A DNA stretch of 42,682 nt from positions 1-42,682 of the forward strand of contig JAURZS010000033.1 in the NCBI GenBank assembly GCA_030653255.1. Direction: 5' to 3'. Source of the DNA: Burkholderiaceae bacterium (GTDB lineage Bacteria > Pseudomonadota > Gammaproteobacteria > Burkholderiales > Burkholderiaceae_C). Below are positions 33,143 through 41,624 of the stretch, in pieces. A program made the position numbers and the translations under genes. Under the pieces are notes generated by a model, which was given only the letters and a program-made list of their open reading frames with translations, was not told the DNA's origin and searched no databases. Numbering within the stretch: position 1 is the first letter of the stretch; the number at the start of each line of letters is the position of its first letter.

Positions 33143-34587
33143 AAGCCAGCGCATCCCAATGCGGCCTGGGACAATGGGCGGTCGCTGGTGTAGCGTTGGT
33201 TCTCTGGGCGCTGTACAGCCCTCTCGCGCAGGCTCAGGGCGCGGTGGCCGGCCCGTTCAATCCCGCCCCTTCTTCTGCCTGCCCGGTTGCGCCCGTGTAC
33301 CCGCTGCCCGCCGGCGCGGCTGCCCGGCAGGTCCTGCTGTCGCAGCTCGACGCTGCAGCACCCCGCTGCCTCAATGATGCCGGCTTCCACGCGTGGCGCG
33401 GTGCCGTGCTGCTGGCGCTGGCGCGTCCCGCTGCAGCCATCGAGGCGCTTGAACGCGCTTTGCTGATCGACCCCGAGTTGCCTGGTGCGCAGCTCGACTT
33501 TGCGCAGGCCTTGCTGGCGGTGGGCGATACGGCGTCGGCGCGCGGCCTGCTGCAGCAATTGTCCGCGCGCACCGACTTGCCCGGCCATCTGCGGCCCCTG
33601 CTGCAGCGCGAGCTCGCAGCCACCGACCCGCTCGCCTGGCGCACCCGCTGGCTTCTGAGCAGCGCCATCGGCGTGGACAGCAACCTCAATCAGGCGCCCG
33701 CCGCCAGTGAGTTGACGCTTACATTCCCCCAGGGCCCCATCACCTTGCCGCTGGACCCGGGCTCGCGCCCACAGAGCGGTACGGCCTGGCTGAACGCAGT
33801 GCAGTGGCAGGGTGTCAAGCCCCAGGGCTCCCAGATGTGGGTGGTGCAGGCGGAACTGCGTAGCCGCCACACCGCCCAGGCAAATACGCGCTATGCGCAG
33901 GCCGATCTCGCCCTCAGCTGGCTGCAGGCGCCCGAGGCGGCCAGCCAGTGGATTCTGCGCGCCGGCATGACGCGCGTGGACTTTGGCGGGCAGCACCTTC
34001 TGGAGGGGCAGCGCGCCAGCGTGTTGCGTCAATGGCAGATGCCAGGACTGCTGCCGCTGGCGCTGGCCAGCGTGTGCCGACCGGCAGTCGGCGCAGAGGT
34101 CGAGCAGCGCCGCTATCCGGTAACGCCCGAACTCAACGGCCGGTATGGCGGCTTTGTGCTGGCCCTGAGCTGTCAGGGTCCTCAGAATCAGGGCACTAGT
34201 GCTTTTACTGACCAACTGGTCAGTCTTCAGTTGCGCTCGGGTGAGGAGCAACCCGTCAGTGCCACCCGCCCAGGGGGCCGCTACGCCAAGACTGAACTTC
34301 GCGCAACCTGGGAGGCACGGCGCGGGCCGTTCAAGTACAACGCCGACTATGGCTACATCCGCCAGTCCGATGCCACCGGCTACAGCATTCTGCTTTCGGA
34401 CAATCTGGCTCGGTCGACCACGCGCCACAGCCTGAGGCTGGAACTGGCCCGCCGCCTGCCCAAGAGCATGCTGGGTGGCGCGGAATGGTTCGTCAATGGC
34501 GAGATCACGCGCCAGTCCAGCAATCTGGCCCCGTTTGCCAGCCGTCAGAATGCGTTGTACAGTGGCTTGCGGTGGGAACTGCTGTAG
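33139..34587 (+). CDS. TPR/beta-barrel outer-membrane protein (Slam/DUF560-like)
   Basis: The protein has 482 residues from GTG at 33139, overlapping the cyclase stop by four bases. A signal peptide runs to about residue 33 (GVALVLWALYSPLAQAQ). Residues about 80-165 hold TPR-like helices (AAIEALERALLIDPELPGAQ). The rest is beta-rich and starts WLLSSAIGVDSNLNQAPA, resembling the barrel entry of surface lipoprotein assembly modifier (Slam) proteins. It ends NALYSGLRWELL, close to an outer-membrane beta-signal. In Slam systems the barrel moves lipoproteins to the surface; here it might display the FecR protein or an S-layer component. The function is inferred by resemblance. Confidence 0.75.
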   Translation: MKASASQCGLGQWAVAGVALVLWALYSPLAQAQGAVAGPFNPAPSSACPVAPVYPLPAGAAARQVLLSQLDAAAPRCLNDAGFHAWRGAVLLALARPAAAIEALERALLIDPELPGAQLDFAQALLAVGDTASARGLLQQLSARTDLPGHLRPLLQRELAATDPLAWRTRWLLSSAIGVDSNLNQAPAASELTLTFPQGPITLPLDPGSRPQSGTAWLNAVQWQGVKPQGSQMWVVQAELRSRHTAQANTRYAQADLALSWLQAPEAASQWILRAGMTRVDFGGQHLLEGQRASVLRQWQMPGLLPLALASVCRPAVGAEVEQRRYPVTPELNGRYGGFVLALSCQGPQNQGTSAFTDQLVSLQLRSGEEQPVSATRPGGRYAKTELRATWEARRGPFKYNADYGYIRQSDATGYSILLSDNLARSTTRHSLRLELARRLPKSMLGGAEWFVNGEITRQSSNLAPFASRQNALYSGLRWELL

Positions 34588-34636
34588 CGCGACCGTCCGG
34601 TTCCCGTCCCGTCTAGGCCCCCGTACAGAGGCAATG

Positions 34637-34675
34637 ATGCAAAAAAACAACGCATCAAACGGCGGCTTTTTGCAT
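34637..34675. repeat. Inverted repeat ATGCAAAAA/TTTTTGCAT
   Basis: ATGCAAAAA (34637-34645) and TTTTTGCAT (34667-34675) are perfect 9-base inverted copies 21 bases apart, just upstream of and touching the CRP-type site. A smaller stem GATGC/GCATC (34636-34640/34652-34656) is nested inside. It could be a weak terminator for the upstream operon or an upstream promoter element. Confidence 0.35.
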
Positions 34676-34718
34676 GTGACGCGAATCACAGCGCCGCAAT
34701 ACCAAGCTTGTTTATACT
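34675..34718 (+). promoter_or_regulatory. CRP-dependent (class II) promoter of the S-layer gene
   Basis: TGTGACGCGAATCACA (34675-34690) is a perfect CRP-type site. TATACT at 34713-34718 is a good -10 element, with no clear -35. A start near 34724-34725 puts the site centre at about -41.5, the standard class II activator position. The leader would be about 54 bases and ends with GGAG at 34768-34771, seven bases before the ATG. Confidence 0.72.
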
Positions 34719-34778
34719 TACCCCCGTACTGGGTGCATTGGGTGCCTGGTTAATTTCACCTCTTAGTGGAGAAAATCA

Positions 34779-37409
34779 ATGGCAATCACATCAGCAGAGC
34801 GCGCGAACATCATCAAGGTGGTCGTCGCTCTTTATAACGCAGCGCCCGGTGCTACCTATCTGTCCGACCTGACCGTGGCCTATGAAGCCAATGGCCGCAG
34901 CCTGGTTAACCTGGCTCGCGATCTGTCGGCCACGACTTCGTACAAGGCCCTGAACCCCGTGTTCCAGACCGCCGCCGAATTCGCAACCGCTTTCCTGACC
35001 CCGTTCGGCCTGCAAGCCAACACGGAAGCTGTCGACTTTGTCACCTCGCGTTTCAACGCCGGCGTGAACAAGGGCGAAATCGCCTACCTGGCTGCCGAAG
35101 CCATCAATGCCTACACCGGCACGACGCAAGCCATCGTTGACGCCAAGGCCATCCTGACCAACAAGACCACCGTCGCCGAGTACTACTCTGTGACCAAGGC
35201 CATCGCGCAGACCAGCGTTGCCTCGCTGCAGCAAGCCATCTCCACGGTGACCGCTGTTGCTGGTTCCGTCACGACGGCTCAAACCGCCATCGACAACGGT
35301 TCCGCCGGCGTCTCGGGCACGTCCTTCGTGATGGCCACGACCGCTGACAACCTGACCGGTACCTCCGCCAACGACACCTTCAACGGTGTTGCCGGCACGG
35401 GCGCCACGTTCTCCGCAGCCGACCTGATCAACGGCGGCTCCGGCACGGACACCCTGTCCATCGTGACCGATGCCAACTTCACGCTCGTCGGCTCCAACCT
35501 GACCAGCATCGAAAAGATTCAGGTCAATGCAACGGCTGCTGCCAACGTCACGTTCTCCAACGTGTCCGGCGTGACCGACCTGGTCAACAACGGCAGCTCG
35601 GCCGCCCTGCAGTTCGGCGTGGACGACGCTGCTGCCGGTAACGACGTGAACACCATTGCCAATCTGTCGATCAACGGCGCCACCGCCGCGACCCTGGTGA
35701 CCTACTCCGACACCGCTCTGGCCGGCACCGCTGACGCGATGACCCTGAACCTGAGCACCTACGGTACTTCCACCTCCATCCAAGCCGTGACGATCCTGAC
35801 GGAAACCGCCGCTGCCAACGAGCTGGAAACCCTGTCGATCAACGCGACCGGCACCAACGCCATCACGCTGACCACCGACGGCACCCAGACGTCCCTCAAG
35901 ACCCTGAACATCGCCGGCGCCGGCAGCCTGACCCTGCGTCTGGCCGCTGACAACATCCGTACCTCGGCCACCACGATCAACGCCAGCACCGCCACCGGTG
36001 CCGTCGCGATCGGTACCGACGGTGCTGGTCAAGTCCTGGGCGCTGCCAACCACACGGTGACTCTGGGCACGGGCAACGACTCGGTCTACTTCGGCGCCAA
36101 CCTGAACGCCAGCGACACCGTCGACGGCGGCGCAGGCACCGACACCCTGGGTGTCTCGGCTGCTCTGAGCAACTCGATCATGACCAATGTCAAGAACTTC
36201 GAAACCGTGCGTTTCGACGTTGCTGGCAACGTGACCCAAGACGCTGGCATCACCTCGCTGGCTGGCCTGAACTACGCCGTTGTCGGCGCTGGCACCCTGG
36301 CCATCAGCAACCTGGCCAACGCCACGACGATCACTGTGGCCGCTGCAACGACCACCCTGACCGCCTCGCTGAAGGACAGCTCCGGTCTGGCCGACACGGT
36401 GAATGTGACGGGTACGGGCTCCACCGCCGGCTACACGCTGACGACCCTGACCAACATCGCTGGTCTGGAAACCCTGAACCTGGCCACCGGCACGACCTCG
36501 ACCTCCAACTTCACGATCACGACCGACGCCGTGACCGCCAAGCATGTGGTCACCGGCGCTGCCAACCTGACGATCACCAACGCGATCGCCACGAACCAGT
36601 TCGACGCCAGCGCCTTCACCGGCAAGCTGAACGTCAAGGGCCAGGCTGCTGCTGCCACCAACATCCAGGGTGGTACGGCTGCTGACACGATCCTGCTGGG
36701 TACGGCTGCTGACACCGTCAACGGCGGTGCAGGCAACGACGCCATCACGCTGGGTACCGCTGCTGCCAACAACACGTCGGGTGCTGACGTGATCGTGACC
36801 GGCGCCGGCAACGACACCGTCACCTTCGTGGGCAACACGGCTGCTGGTACCGGTGGTTCCACCGACTACACGGCCTTCGCCGCGATCACCGACTTCACCG
36901 TGGGCACCTCGACCTCGGCTTCGGACTTCCTGGCCTTCAGCGGCAACGACGCTGACTTCAGCCTGAAGACCGCATCCGGAGCCACGACGACCACGACCGG
37001 TCTGGCCAAGGGCGCTACCGCTCAAGGCCTGACGGCTGCTGACGCGATGGTCGTTCAGACGATCGCCAAGGACGCTACCGCTGCAGCCCTGACGGCCAAC
37101 GTGTCGTTCTTCAAGCTGACCACCAATGTCGCGTTCACCACCGACATCAAGGGCACCTTCGTTGCCGCCCTCGGCACCTCGACCATCACCGGTCTGGGCG
37201 CCAACGGCAACTACGTGGTCTCGGTGTTCGATTCCACCAACAACAAGGCGATCATCGGTGTTGTCAACGTCGGCGGTAACGCTGACGCCGACACGGTGCT
37301 GGCCGCCAACGACTTCGTCAACGCTGACGTGGCCGTGGTTGGTGTGGTCAACATGACCTCGGCTGACTACGCCAACTTCGGCGCCGTCAACCTGGCTGTT
37401 GCAGCCTAA
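34779..37409 (+). CDS. RsaA-like RTX S-layer protein, probable type I substrate
   Basis: The protein has 876 residues, no signal peptide, and no Cys or Trp that I can find. It is very rich in Ala, Thr, Asn and Gly. The first 170 residues are helical (ANIIKVVVALYNAAPGATYL), like the anchoring end of RsaA. A long repetitive beta region follows. Calcium-binding RTX-like nonapeptides include GGSGTDTLS, GTGNDSVYF, GGAGTDTLG, GGAGNDAIT and GAGNDTVTF. The block FDASAFTGKLNVKGQAAAAT resembles the corresponding C-terminal part of Caulobacter RsaA. Codon use is strongly biased, as in highly expressed genes. It has a CRP-type promoter and a strong terminator and so is a single-gene transcript. Nineteen lysines are present, possible targets of the methyltransferase downstream. 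Confidence 0.88.
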   Translation: MAITSAERANIIKVVVALYNAAPGATYLSDLTVAYEANGRSLVNLARDLSATTSYKALNPVFQTAAEFATAFLTPFGLQANTEAVDFVTSRFNAGVNKGEIAYLAAEAINAYTGTTQAIVDAKAILTNKTTVAEYYSVTKAIAQTSVASLQQAISTVTAVAGSVTTAQTAIDNGSAGVSGTSFVMATTADNLTGTSANDTFNGVAGTGATFSAADLINGGSGTDTLSIVTDANFTLVGSNLTSIEKIQVNATAAANVTFSNVSGVTDLVNNGSSAALQFGVDDAAAGNDVNTIANLSINGATAATLVTYSDTALAGTADAMTLNLSTYGTSTSIQAVTILTETAAANELETLSINATGTNAITLTTDGTQTSLKTLNIAGAGSLTLRLAADNIRTSATTINASTATGAVAIGTDGAGQVLGAANHTVTLGTGNDSVYFGANLNASDTVDGGAGTDTLGVSAALSNSIMTNVKNFETVRFDVAGNVTQDAGITSLAGLNYAVVGAGTLAISNLANATTITVAAATTTLTASLKDSSGLADTVNVTGTGSTAGYTLTTLTNIAGLETLNLATGTTSTSNFTITTDAVTAKHVVTGAANLTITNAIATNQFDASAFTGKLNVKGQAAAATNIQGGTAADTILLGTAADTVNGGAGNDAITLGTAAANNTSGADVIVTGAGNDTVTFVGNTAAGTGGSTDYTAFAAITDFTVGTSTSASDFLAFSGNDADFSLKTASGATTTTTGLAKGATAQGLTAADAMVVQTIAKDATAAALTANVSFFKLTTNVAFTTDIKGTFVAALGTSTITGLGANGNYVVSVFDSTNNKAIIGVVNVGGNADADTVLAANDFVNADVAVVGVVNMTSADYANFGAVNLAVAA

Positions 37410-37438
37410 GTACAAGCCGGCGTAAGCCGGTTTGTCGA

Positions 37439-37471
37439 AGCGCCATCTCTTCGGGGATGGCGCTTTTTTTT
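37439..37471 (+). terminator. Strong intrinsic terminator after the S-layer gene
   Basis: AGCGCCATC (37439-37447) pairs perfectly with GATGGCGCT (37456-37464) around an eight-base loop, followed by eight Ts to 37471. This is a textbook rho-independent terminator and should end the S-layer mRNA 30 bases after its stop. Confidence 0.92.
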
Positions 37472-37482
37472 GTGGAAACGAT

Positions 37483-38715
37483 TTGAACCTCCTGTTTGTT
37501 CATCAGAATTTTCCGGGGCAATACAAGCACATTGCGCCCGCGTTGGCTCGCATGGGGCATAGGGTTGTCGCCCTGGGCATGAACGGGCAGGCGGTGCTTC
37601 CTGGCGGGCAGGTGTTGAGCTATGCCCTCAGCAGAGGCGGCGCGCCGCAGACGCATGTCCTGGCTAGCGAGTTCGAAGCCAAGACGCTTCGCGCAGAGGC
37701 CGTGGCCCGCGCGGCAGCTGAACTCAAGTCGCAGGGCTTTGCGCCGGACGTGATCTGCGTCCATTCGGGCTGGGGCGAGTCCCTGTTTCTCAAGGATGTG
37801 TGGCCGCAGGCCGCCATGCTGAGCTTTCTGGAATATTTTTACCGCTACCGCGGCGCCGACGTGAACTTCGATCCGGAGTTCCAGGACGACAGCCTTGACG
37901 CTGCCGCGCGTGTACGCGTCAAGAACGCCAATCTGATGCTGGCGCTGGACGCGATGGATTGCGGTCTGTCACCAACCCGCTGGCAAAGAGATGGTTTCCC
38001 CGAGTGGTCGCACCCCCGCATCGAGGTCATTCACGATGGCGTGGACACTGCGCTCGCCCGGCCCAATCCGCAGGCCGTGCTGGAGTCCGAGGGCGATGGG
38101 CAGGCCTACAGGGCCGGCGACGAGATCATCACCTTTGTCAGCCGCAACCTGGAGCCCTACCGGGGCTTTCATGTGTTCATGCGTTCGCTCCCGCGCATTC
38201 TGGAGCGCCGGCCGAAGGCGCGTGTCTTGATTCTGGGCGGCGAAGAAAAAGGCTACGGCCCGCTGCGCGCCGACGGCAAGAGCTGGCGTCAGTCCTTGCT
38301 TGAAGAGGTGGGCCCGCAACTGGACCCCGCGCGTGTGAAGTTCCTGGGGCAGGTTCCCTATGCCGTGTACCTGGGCATTCTGCAGGTGTCGGCAGTGCAT
38401 GTTTATTTCACCTATCCCTTTGTGTTGTCCTGGTCGATGCTGGAGGCCATGAGCAGCGGCTGCCTGGTGGTCGGATCCCGCACACCGCCGGTGGAGGAGG
38501 TGATCCGCCATGGCGACAATGGCTTGCTGGTCGATTTCTTCGATGTGAACGCACTGGCCGACACCGTGGCGCAGGCGCTGGCCCGGCCCGGTGAATTTGC
38601 CGATGTGCGCACGCGCGCCCGGCAGACCATCGTCGACCGCTATGACCTGCATAATATTTGCCTGCCACGCCATATCGGGCTGATCGAGCGTCTTGCCAAG
38701 GGCCAGACACTGTGA
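37483..38715 (+). CDS. GT4-family glycosyltransferase
   Basis: The protein has 410 residues from TTG at 37483, preceded by GGAAA. The open frame further left runs through the S-layer terminator and cannot be translated protein, which fixes the start at this TTG. The N-terminal Rossmann part has NLLFVHQNFPGQYKHIAPAL; the C-terminal part has FVSRNLEPYRGFHVFMRSLP and the GT4 sugar-nucleotide motif FVLSWSMLEAMSSGCLVVGS. The family is GT-B retaining glycosyltransferases that build polysaccharides or glycosylate proteins. It is close to the S-layer gene and could act on its glycan or on the anchoring polysaccharide; the sugar is unknown. Confidence 0.9.
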   Translation: MNLLFVHQNFPGQYKHIAPALARMGHRVVALGMNGQAVLPGGQVLSYALSRGGAPQTHVLASEFEAKTLRAEAVARAAAELKSQGFAPDVICVHSGWGESLFLKDVWPQAAMLSFLEYFYRYRGADVNFDPEFQDDSLDAAARVRVKNANLMLALDAMDCGLSPTRWQRDGFPEWSHPRIEVIHDGVDTALARPNPQAVLESEGDGQAYRAGDEIITFVSRNLEPYRGFHVFMRSLPRILERRPKARVLILGGEEKGYGPLRADGKSWRQSLLEEVGPQLDPARVKFLGQVPYAVYLGILQVSAVHVYFTYPFVLSWSMLEAMSSGCLVVGSRTPPVEEVIRHGDNGLLVDFFDVNALADTVAQALARPGEFADVRTRARQTIVDRYDLHNICLPRHIGLIERLAKGQTL

Positions 38716-38800
38716 TTGCCAGGCGCCGGCCCGCAAAGCCCATGAACACCGTCGGCCCTATTGACTGAATTGACCGCATCGAACTACCGAGATACACACA

Positions 38801-40372
38801 ATGAGTGACTGGACAGAAGGCTACAGCTCCGACATCGGCTATACCAGCAATTTCTACAGCGAGCTGACACCACGCTGGTTGGTGACGAGCGCGCACCTCA
38901 TGGGCCAGCATGCGCCGGACATCGACCGCCCTTACACCTATTGCGAGCTCGGATGCGGCCAGGGTTTCGGCACGGCCCTGATGGCGGCGGCCAATCCCTT
39001 GGGGCGCTTCTGGGCCATTGACTTCAATCCCGGGCAGATTGCCAATGCGCAGCGCATGGCGGTGGATGCTGCGCTGGACAACATCGAGTTCATCGAAGAC
39101 AGTTTCCAGAATCTCGCCGATTCGCCGACCGATCTGTGCCCGAAGTTCGACTTCATGGTCATGCACGGCATCTATTCCTGGGTTTCCCGGGAGAATCAGC
39201 TGGCGCTGTGCCGCATCCTGCTGCGCTACCTGAAGCCGGGCGGCATGGTCTACATCAGCTACAACTGCCAGCCCGGCTGGGCGCAGTTCCAGGCTGCCAA
39301 GAAGCTGATCAAGCTGCATGCGCATGCGCATCCGGGCCGCTCCGACAAGCAGGCCGTGGCCGGTCTGCAATACCTGGCCGCGGTGCGTGATGCCGGGGCC
39401 AAGGCTTTCACGTCCTATCCCGACCTGCCCAAGGTGGTGGACACGCTGAGCAAGCAGGATCACGCCTACCTCTCGCACGAGTTGCTCCATGAGCACTGGC
39501 ATATTCATCATTCTTCCGATGTCGCGCGCGACATGGCGTCGGCCAAGCTGGAGTTCATCGGCAGTGCGCACCTGGTGGACAACCTCAAGCAGGTGTCCCT
39601 GCCGGCCAAGATGATTCCGCTGGTGGAGGCGGCGGCCGACTCCATGATCGCCGAGACCCTCAAGGACCTGGCGCGGAACCAGAATTTCCGGCGCGACATC
39701 TTCATACGCGGAGCGGTCGCCATGGGGCCGATCGAGCAGGCTGGCGCCCTCAAGCGCCTGAGTTTTGCGCTGCTGCGCGAGCCGCCACCCGCGGGTGAAA
39801 TCAAATTTGCCACGCCGCTGGGCGAGGCCGTGGGCAAGGATGCTGTGTACCGCCCCTTGCTGGAGGCCATGCAGAAAGGGCCGCTGTCGCTTGAGGAGGC
39901 CATGTCCCTGCCGGCCTGGAAGGACGTGCCCCGGGCCGAGCTGATCCAGGCTTTTACATTGCTGATGGCGGGCTCTTTCATCCACCCGGTGCCGCATGGC
40001 GCGGGGGGCGGATCGCTGCGCAACGCTGATGGCGAGGGTGCTGCGGCGCGGCGCTTCAACCGCATGGTGCAGGCACGCGGCCTGCAAGGTCTCGACTATT
40101 CCTTTCTGGCCGCGCCGGTGTCGGGCGGCGGGGTGATTGCGCAGTTCATCGACATGATGATTCTGATGACGCTGGAGAGTCAGCCCAAGCTCAAGGGTGT
40201 GGCGCTGGCCGATGCGGTCCTGACACTGATGGAGTCGCACGGACGCGAGCTCCTGAAGGAGGGCAAGCCCTTTGCCTCGCGTGACGAGAAGATCGCCGAG
40301 GTCACGGCTCGCCTCGATGTCATGAACGCCGGCAAGTTCAAGGCCTGGCGCGATCTGGGGGTCATGGCTTGA
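38801..40372 (+). CDS. PKMT-like methyltransferase with regulatory domain
   Basis: The protein has 523 residues. A class I SAM methyltransferase domain (about 10-210) has motif I YCELGCGQGFGTAL (47-60) and DFMVMHGIYSWVSRENQLAL. The middle (about 215-300; DHAYLSHELLHEHWHIHHSS) matches the methyltransferase regulatory domain, and the C-terminal 200 residues look like the winged-helix region of rickettsial protein lysine methyltransferases. Those enzymes trimethylate lysines of the surface autotransporter OmpB. The surface-protein setting here makes the S-layer candidate upstream a plausible substrate. It starts an apparent three-gene run with a second methyltransferase and a SapC protein; 85 non-coding bases precede it. 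Confidence 0.85.
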   Translation: MSDWTEGYSSDIGYTSNFYSELTPRWLVTSAHLMGQHAPDIDRPYTYCELGCGQGFGTALMAAANPLGRFWAIDFNPGQIANAQRMAVDAALDNIEFIEDSFQNLADSPTDLCPKFDFMVMHGIYSWVSRENQLALCRILLRYLKPGGMVYISYNCQPGWAQFQAAKKLIKLHAHAHPGRSDKQAVAGLQYLAAVRDAGAKAFTSYPDLPKVVDTLSKQDHAYLSHELLHEHWHIHHSSDVARDMASAKLEFIGSAHLVDNLKQVSLPAKMIPLVEAAADSMIAETLKDLARNQNFRRDIFIRGAVAMGPIEQAGALKRLSFALLREPPPAGEIKFATPLGEAVGKDAVYRPLLEAMQKGPLSLEEAMSLPAWKDVPRAELIQAFTLLMAGSFIHPVPHGAGGGSLRNADGEGAAARRFNRMVQARGLQGLDYSFLAAPVSGGGVIAQFIDMMILMTLESQPKLKGVALADAVLTLMESHGRELLKEGKPFASRDEKIAEVTARLDVMNAGKFKAWRDLGVMA

Positions 40373-40403
40373 GGCAGGTACATTGCTGCGGAGGGCGCAG
40401 GCC

Positions 40404-41624
40404 ATGAAGCTGGGCGACAACATCGTTGCGCGCCAGTACGAGCAATGGGCCTACCCCGCGCCGGTCAAGGACATGGCCGAGGCGGTGGGCCGGGGCTTTG
40501 TGCAATTGAGCGATCCGGCGCTGGTGGGCCGCCTTTATTGGCCGCGCCGCAGGAGCTTCGAGAATCTGGACATTCTCGTGGCCGGCTGCGGCACGCACCA
40601 GGCGGCGTATTTTGCGTACCGGCACCCCACCTGCCGCGTGCTGGGGCTGGACTTGTCGCAGGCCAGTCTGGCCCACCAGAAATACCTGGCGGAAAAGCAC
40701 GGACTGGCCAATCTCGAACTGGCGCAGATGGATCTGCTGGACGTCGCGGCACTGGGTCGCCAGTTCGATCTCATCGTGTCTACCGGCGTTTTGCACCATC
40801 TGCCTGATCCCGATGCGGGGCTGCGCGCACTGGGCAGTGTGCTGGCGCCCGACGGTGTCATGAGCCTGATGGTTTATGGCAGCACCTTGCGCCACGGCGT
40901 TTATCTGCTGCAGGAGGCTTTCCGCCTGCTGGGGCTGGGACAGACCGCGCAGGATGTGCAGGTGGTCAAGTCGGTGATCGCCGCTTTGCCCAAGACGCAC
41001 AGCGTGCACGCCTACATTGCCGCATCGCCTGATCTGGCAAGCGACGAAGGCATCGTCGACACTTTTTTGCACACGACCGATCGCGCCTATACCGTGCCGC
41101 AATTGCTGGACTTCGTTCGTGGCAATGGGCTGGTGTTCCAGGGCTGGCTCGATCCGCTGGCGTATTCGCTGGACCTGTTTCTCCCCGACAACCATCCCGT
41201 GCGGCCCTTGCTTGGCGTGCTGAATGCAGACCGCAAGGCGCAGTTGTCCGAGCTATTGACGGCCAGCCAGGGCGTGCACCGCTTCATCGTCTGCCGCAGC
41301 GACCGGCCGGTGGAGAATTACCACATCCAGTTTGACGACGACGAGTTCCTGTCTTACGTGCCCAGCTTTCGCAAAGGCATGAGCGTGACGCAGACCTCCG
41401 ATCCGGCGAGTGGTCGGCCGGCCAAGATGAAGCGCATCGCCCACGAGATCGATCTGAGCCATTCTCTCGCGCTCGTCATGGAGCAGGTCAACGGCGCGCG
41501 GCCGATCCGCGACATGTTCGATGTGATGTACCGTCAGGGTGCCACGCCTGAACAGGCCAAGACAGCGGCACGCGCGCTGTTCCGAAAAATGCATGAATGG
41601 GGTCATTTGATTTATGGATACTGA
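40404..41624 (+). CDS. Class I SAM-dependent methyltransferase
   Basis: The protein has 406 residues from ATG at 40404, with GGAGGG upstream; a TTG at 40383 is in frame but less likely. It starts KLGDNIVARQYEQWAYPAP, a lead-in I also know from PKMT-like proteins. SAM motif I is LDILVAGCGTHQAAYFAYRH, and the post-motif DLIVSTGVLHHLPDP is typical of small-molecule and protein methyltransferases. After about residue 230 it has a long C-terminal region, including DFVRGNGLVFQGWLDPLAYS, without an obvious named domain. It overlaps the SapC-family gene by 11 bases. The target is unknown, but context favours a surface protein or its glycan. Confidence 0.85.
   Translation: MKLGDNIVARQYEQWAYPAPVKDMAEAVGRGFVQLSDPALVGRLYWPRRRSFENLDILVAGCGTHQAAYFAYRHPTCRVLGLDLSQASLAHQKYLAEKHGLANLELAQMDLLDVAALGRQFDLIVSTGVLHHLPDPDAGLRALGSVLAPDGVMSLMVYGSTLRHGVYLLQEAFRLLGLGQTAQDVQVVKSVIAALPKTHSVHAYIAASPDLASDEGIVDTFLHTTDRAYTVPQLLDFVRGNGLVFQGWLDPLAYSLDLFLPDNHPVRPLLGVLNADRKAQLSELLTASQGVHRFIVCRSDRPVENYHIQFDDDEFLSYVPSFRKGMSVTQTSDPASGRPAKMKRIAHEIDLSHSLALVMEQVNGARPIRDMFDVMYRQGATPEQAKTAARALFRKMHEWGHLIYGY

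Noticed and set aside
35400-36900. Direct repeats in the S-layer gene as a CRISPR or satellite array
   Set aside because: The repetitiveness is at protein level (Thr/Ala/Asn-rich strands and RTX nonapeptides) inside one open frame; no regular repeat-spacer pattern exists.
34791-37415. 874-codon open frame antisense to the S-layer gene
   Set aside because: It mirrors the biased codons of the sense gene (GC-rich third positions suppress stops in the opposite frame), and its predicted product is Gly/Val/Arg-rich with no recognisable domain.
38716-38800. Promoter TTGACC-N17-TACACA before the PKMT-like gene
   Set aside because: The -10 match is poor and would place the transcription start inside the coding region; nothing convincing is visible in this 85-base gap.
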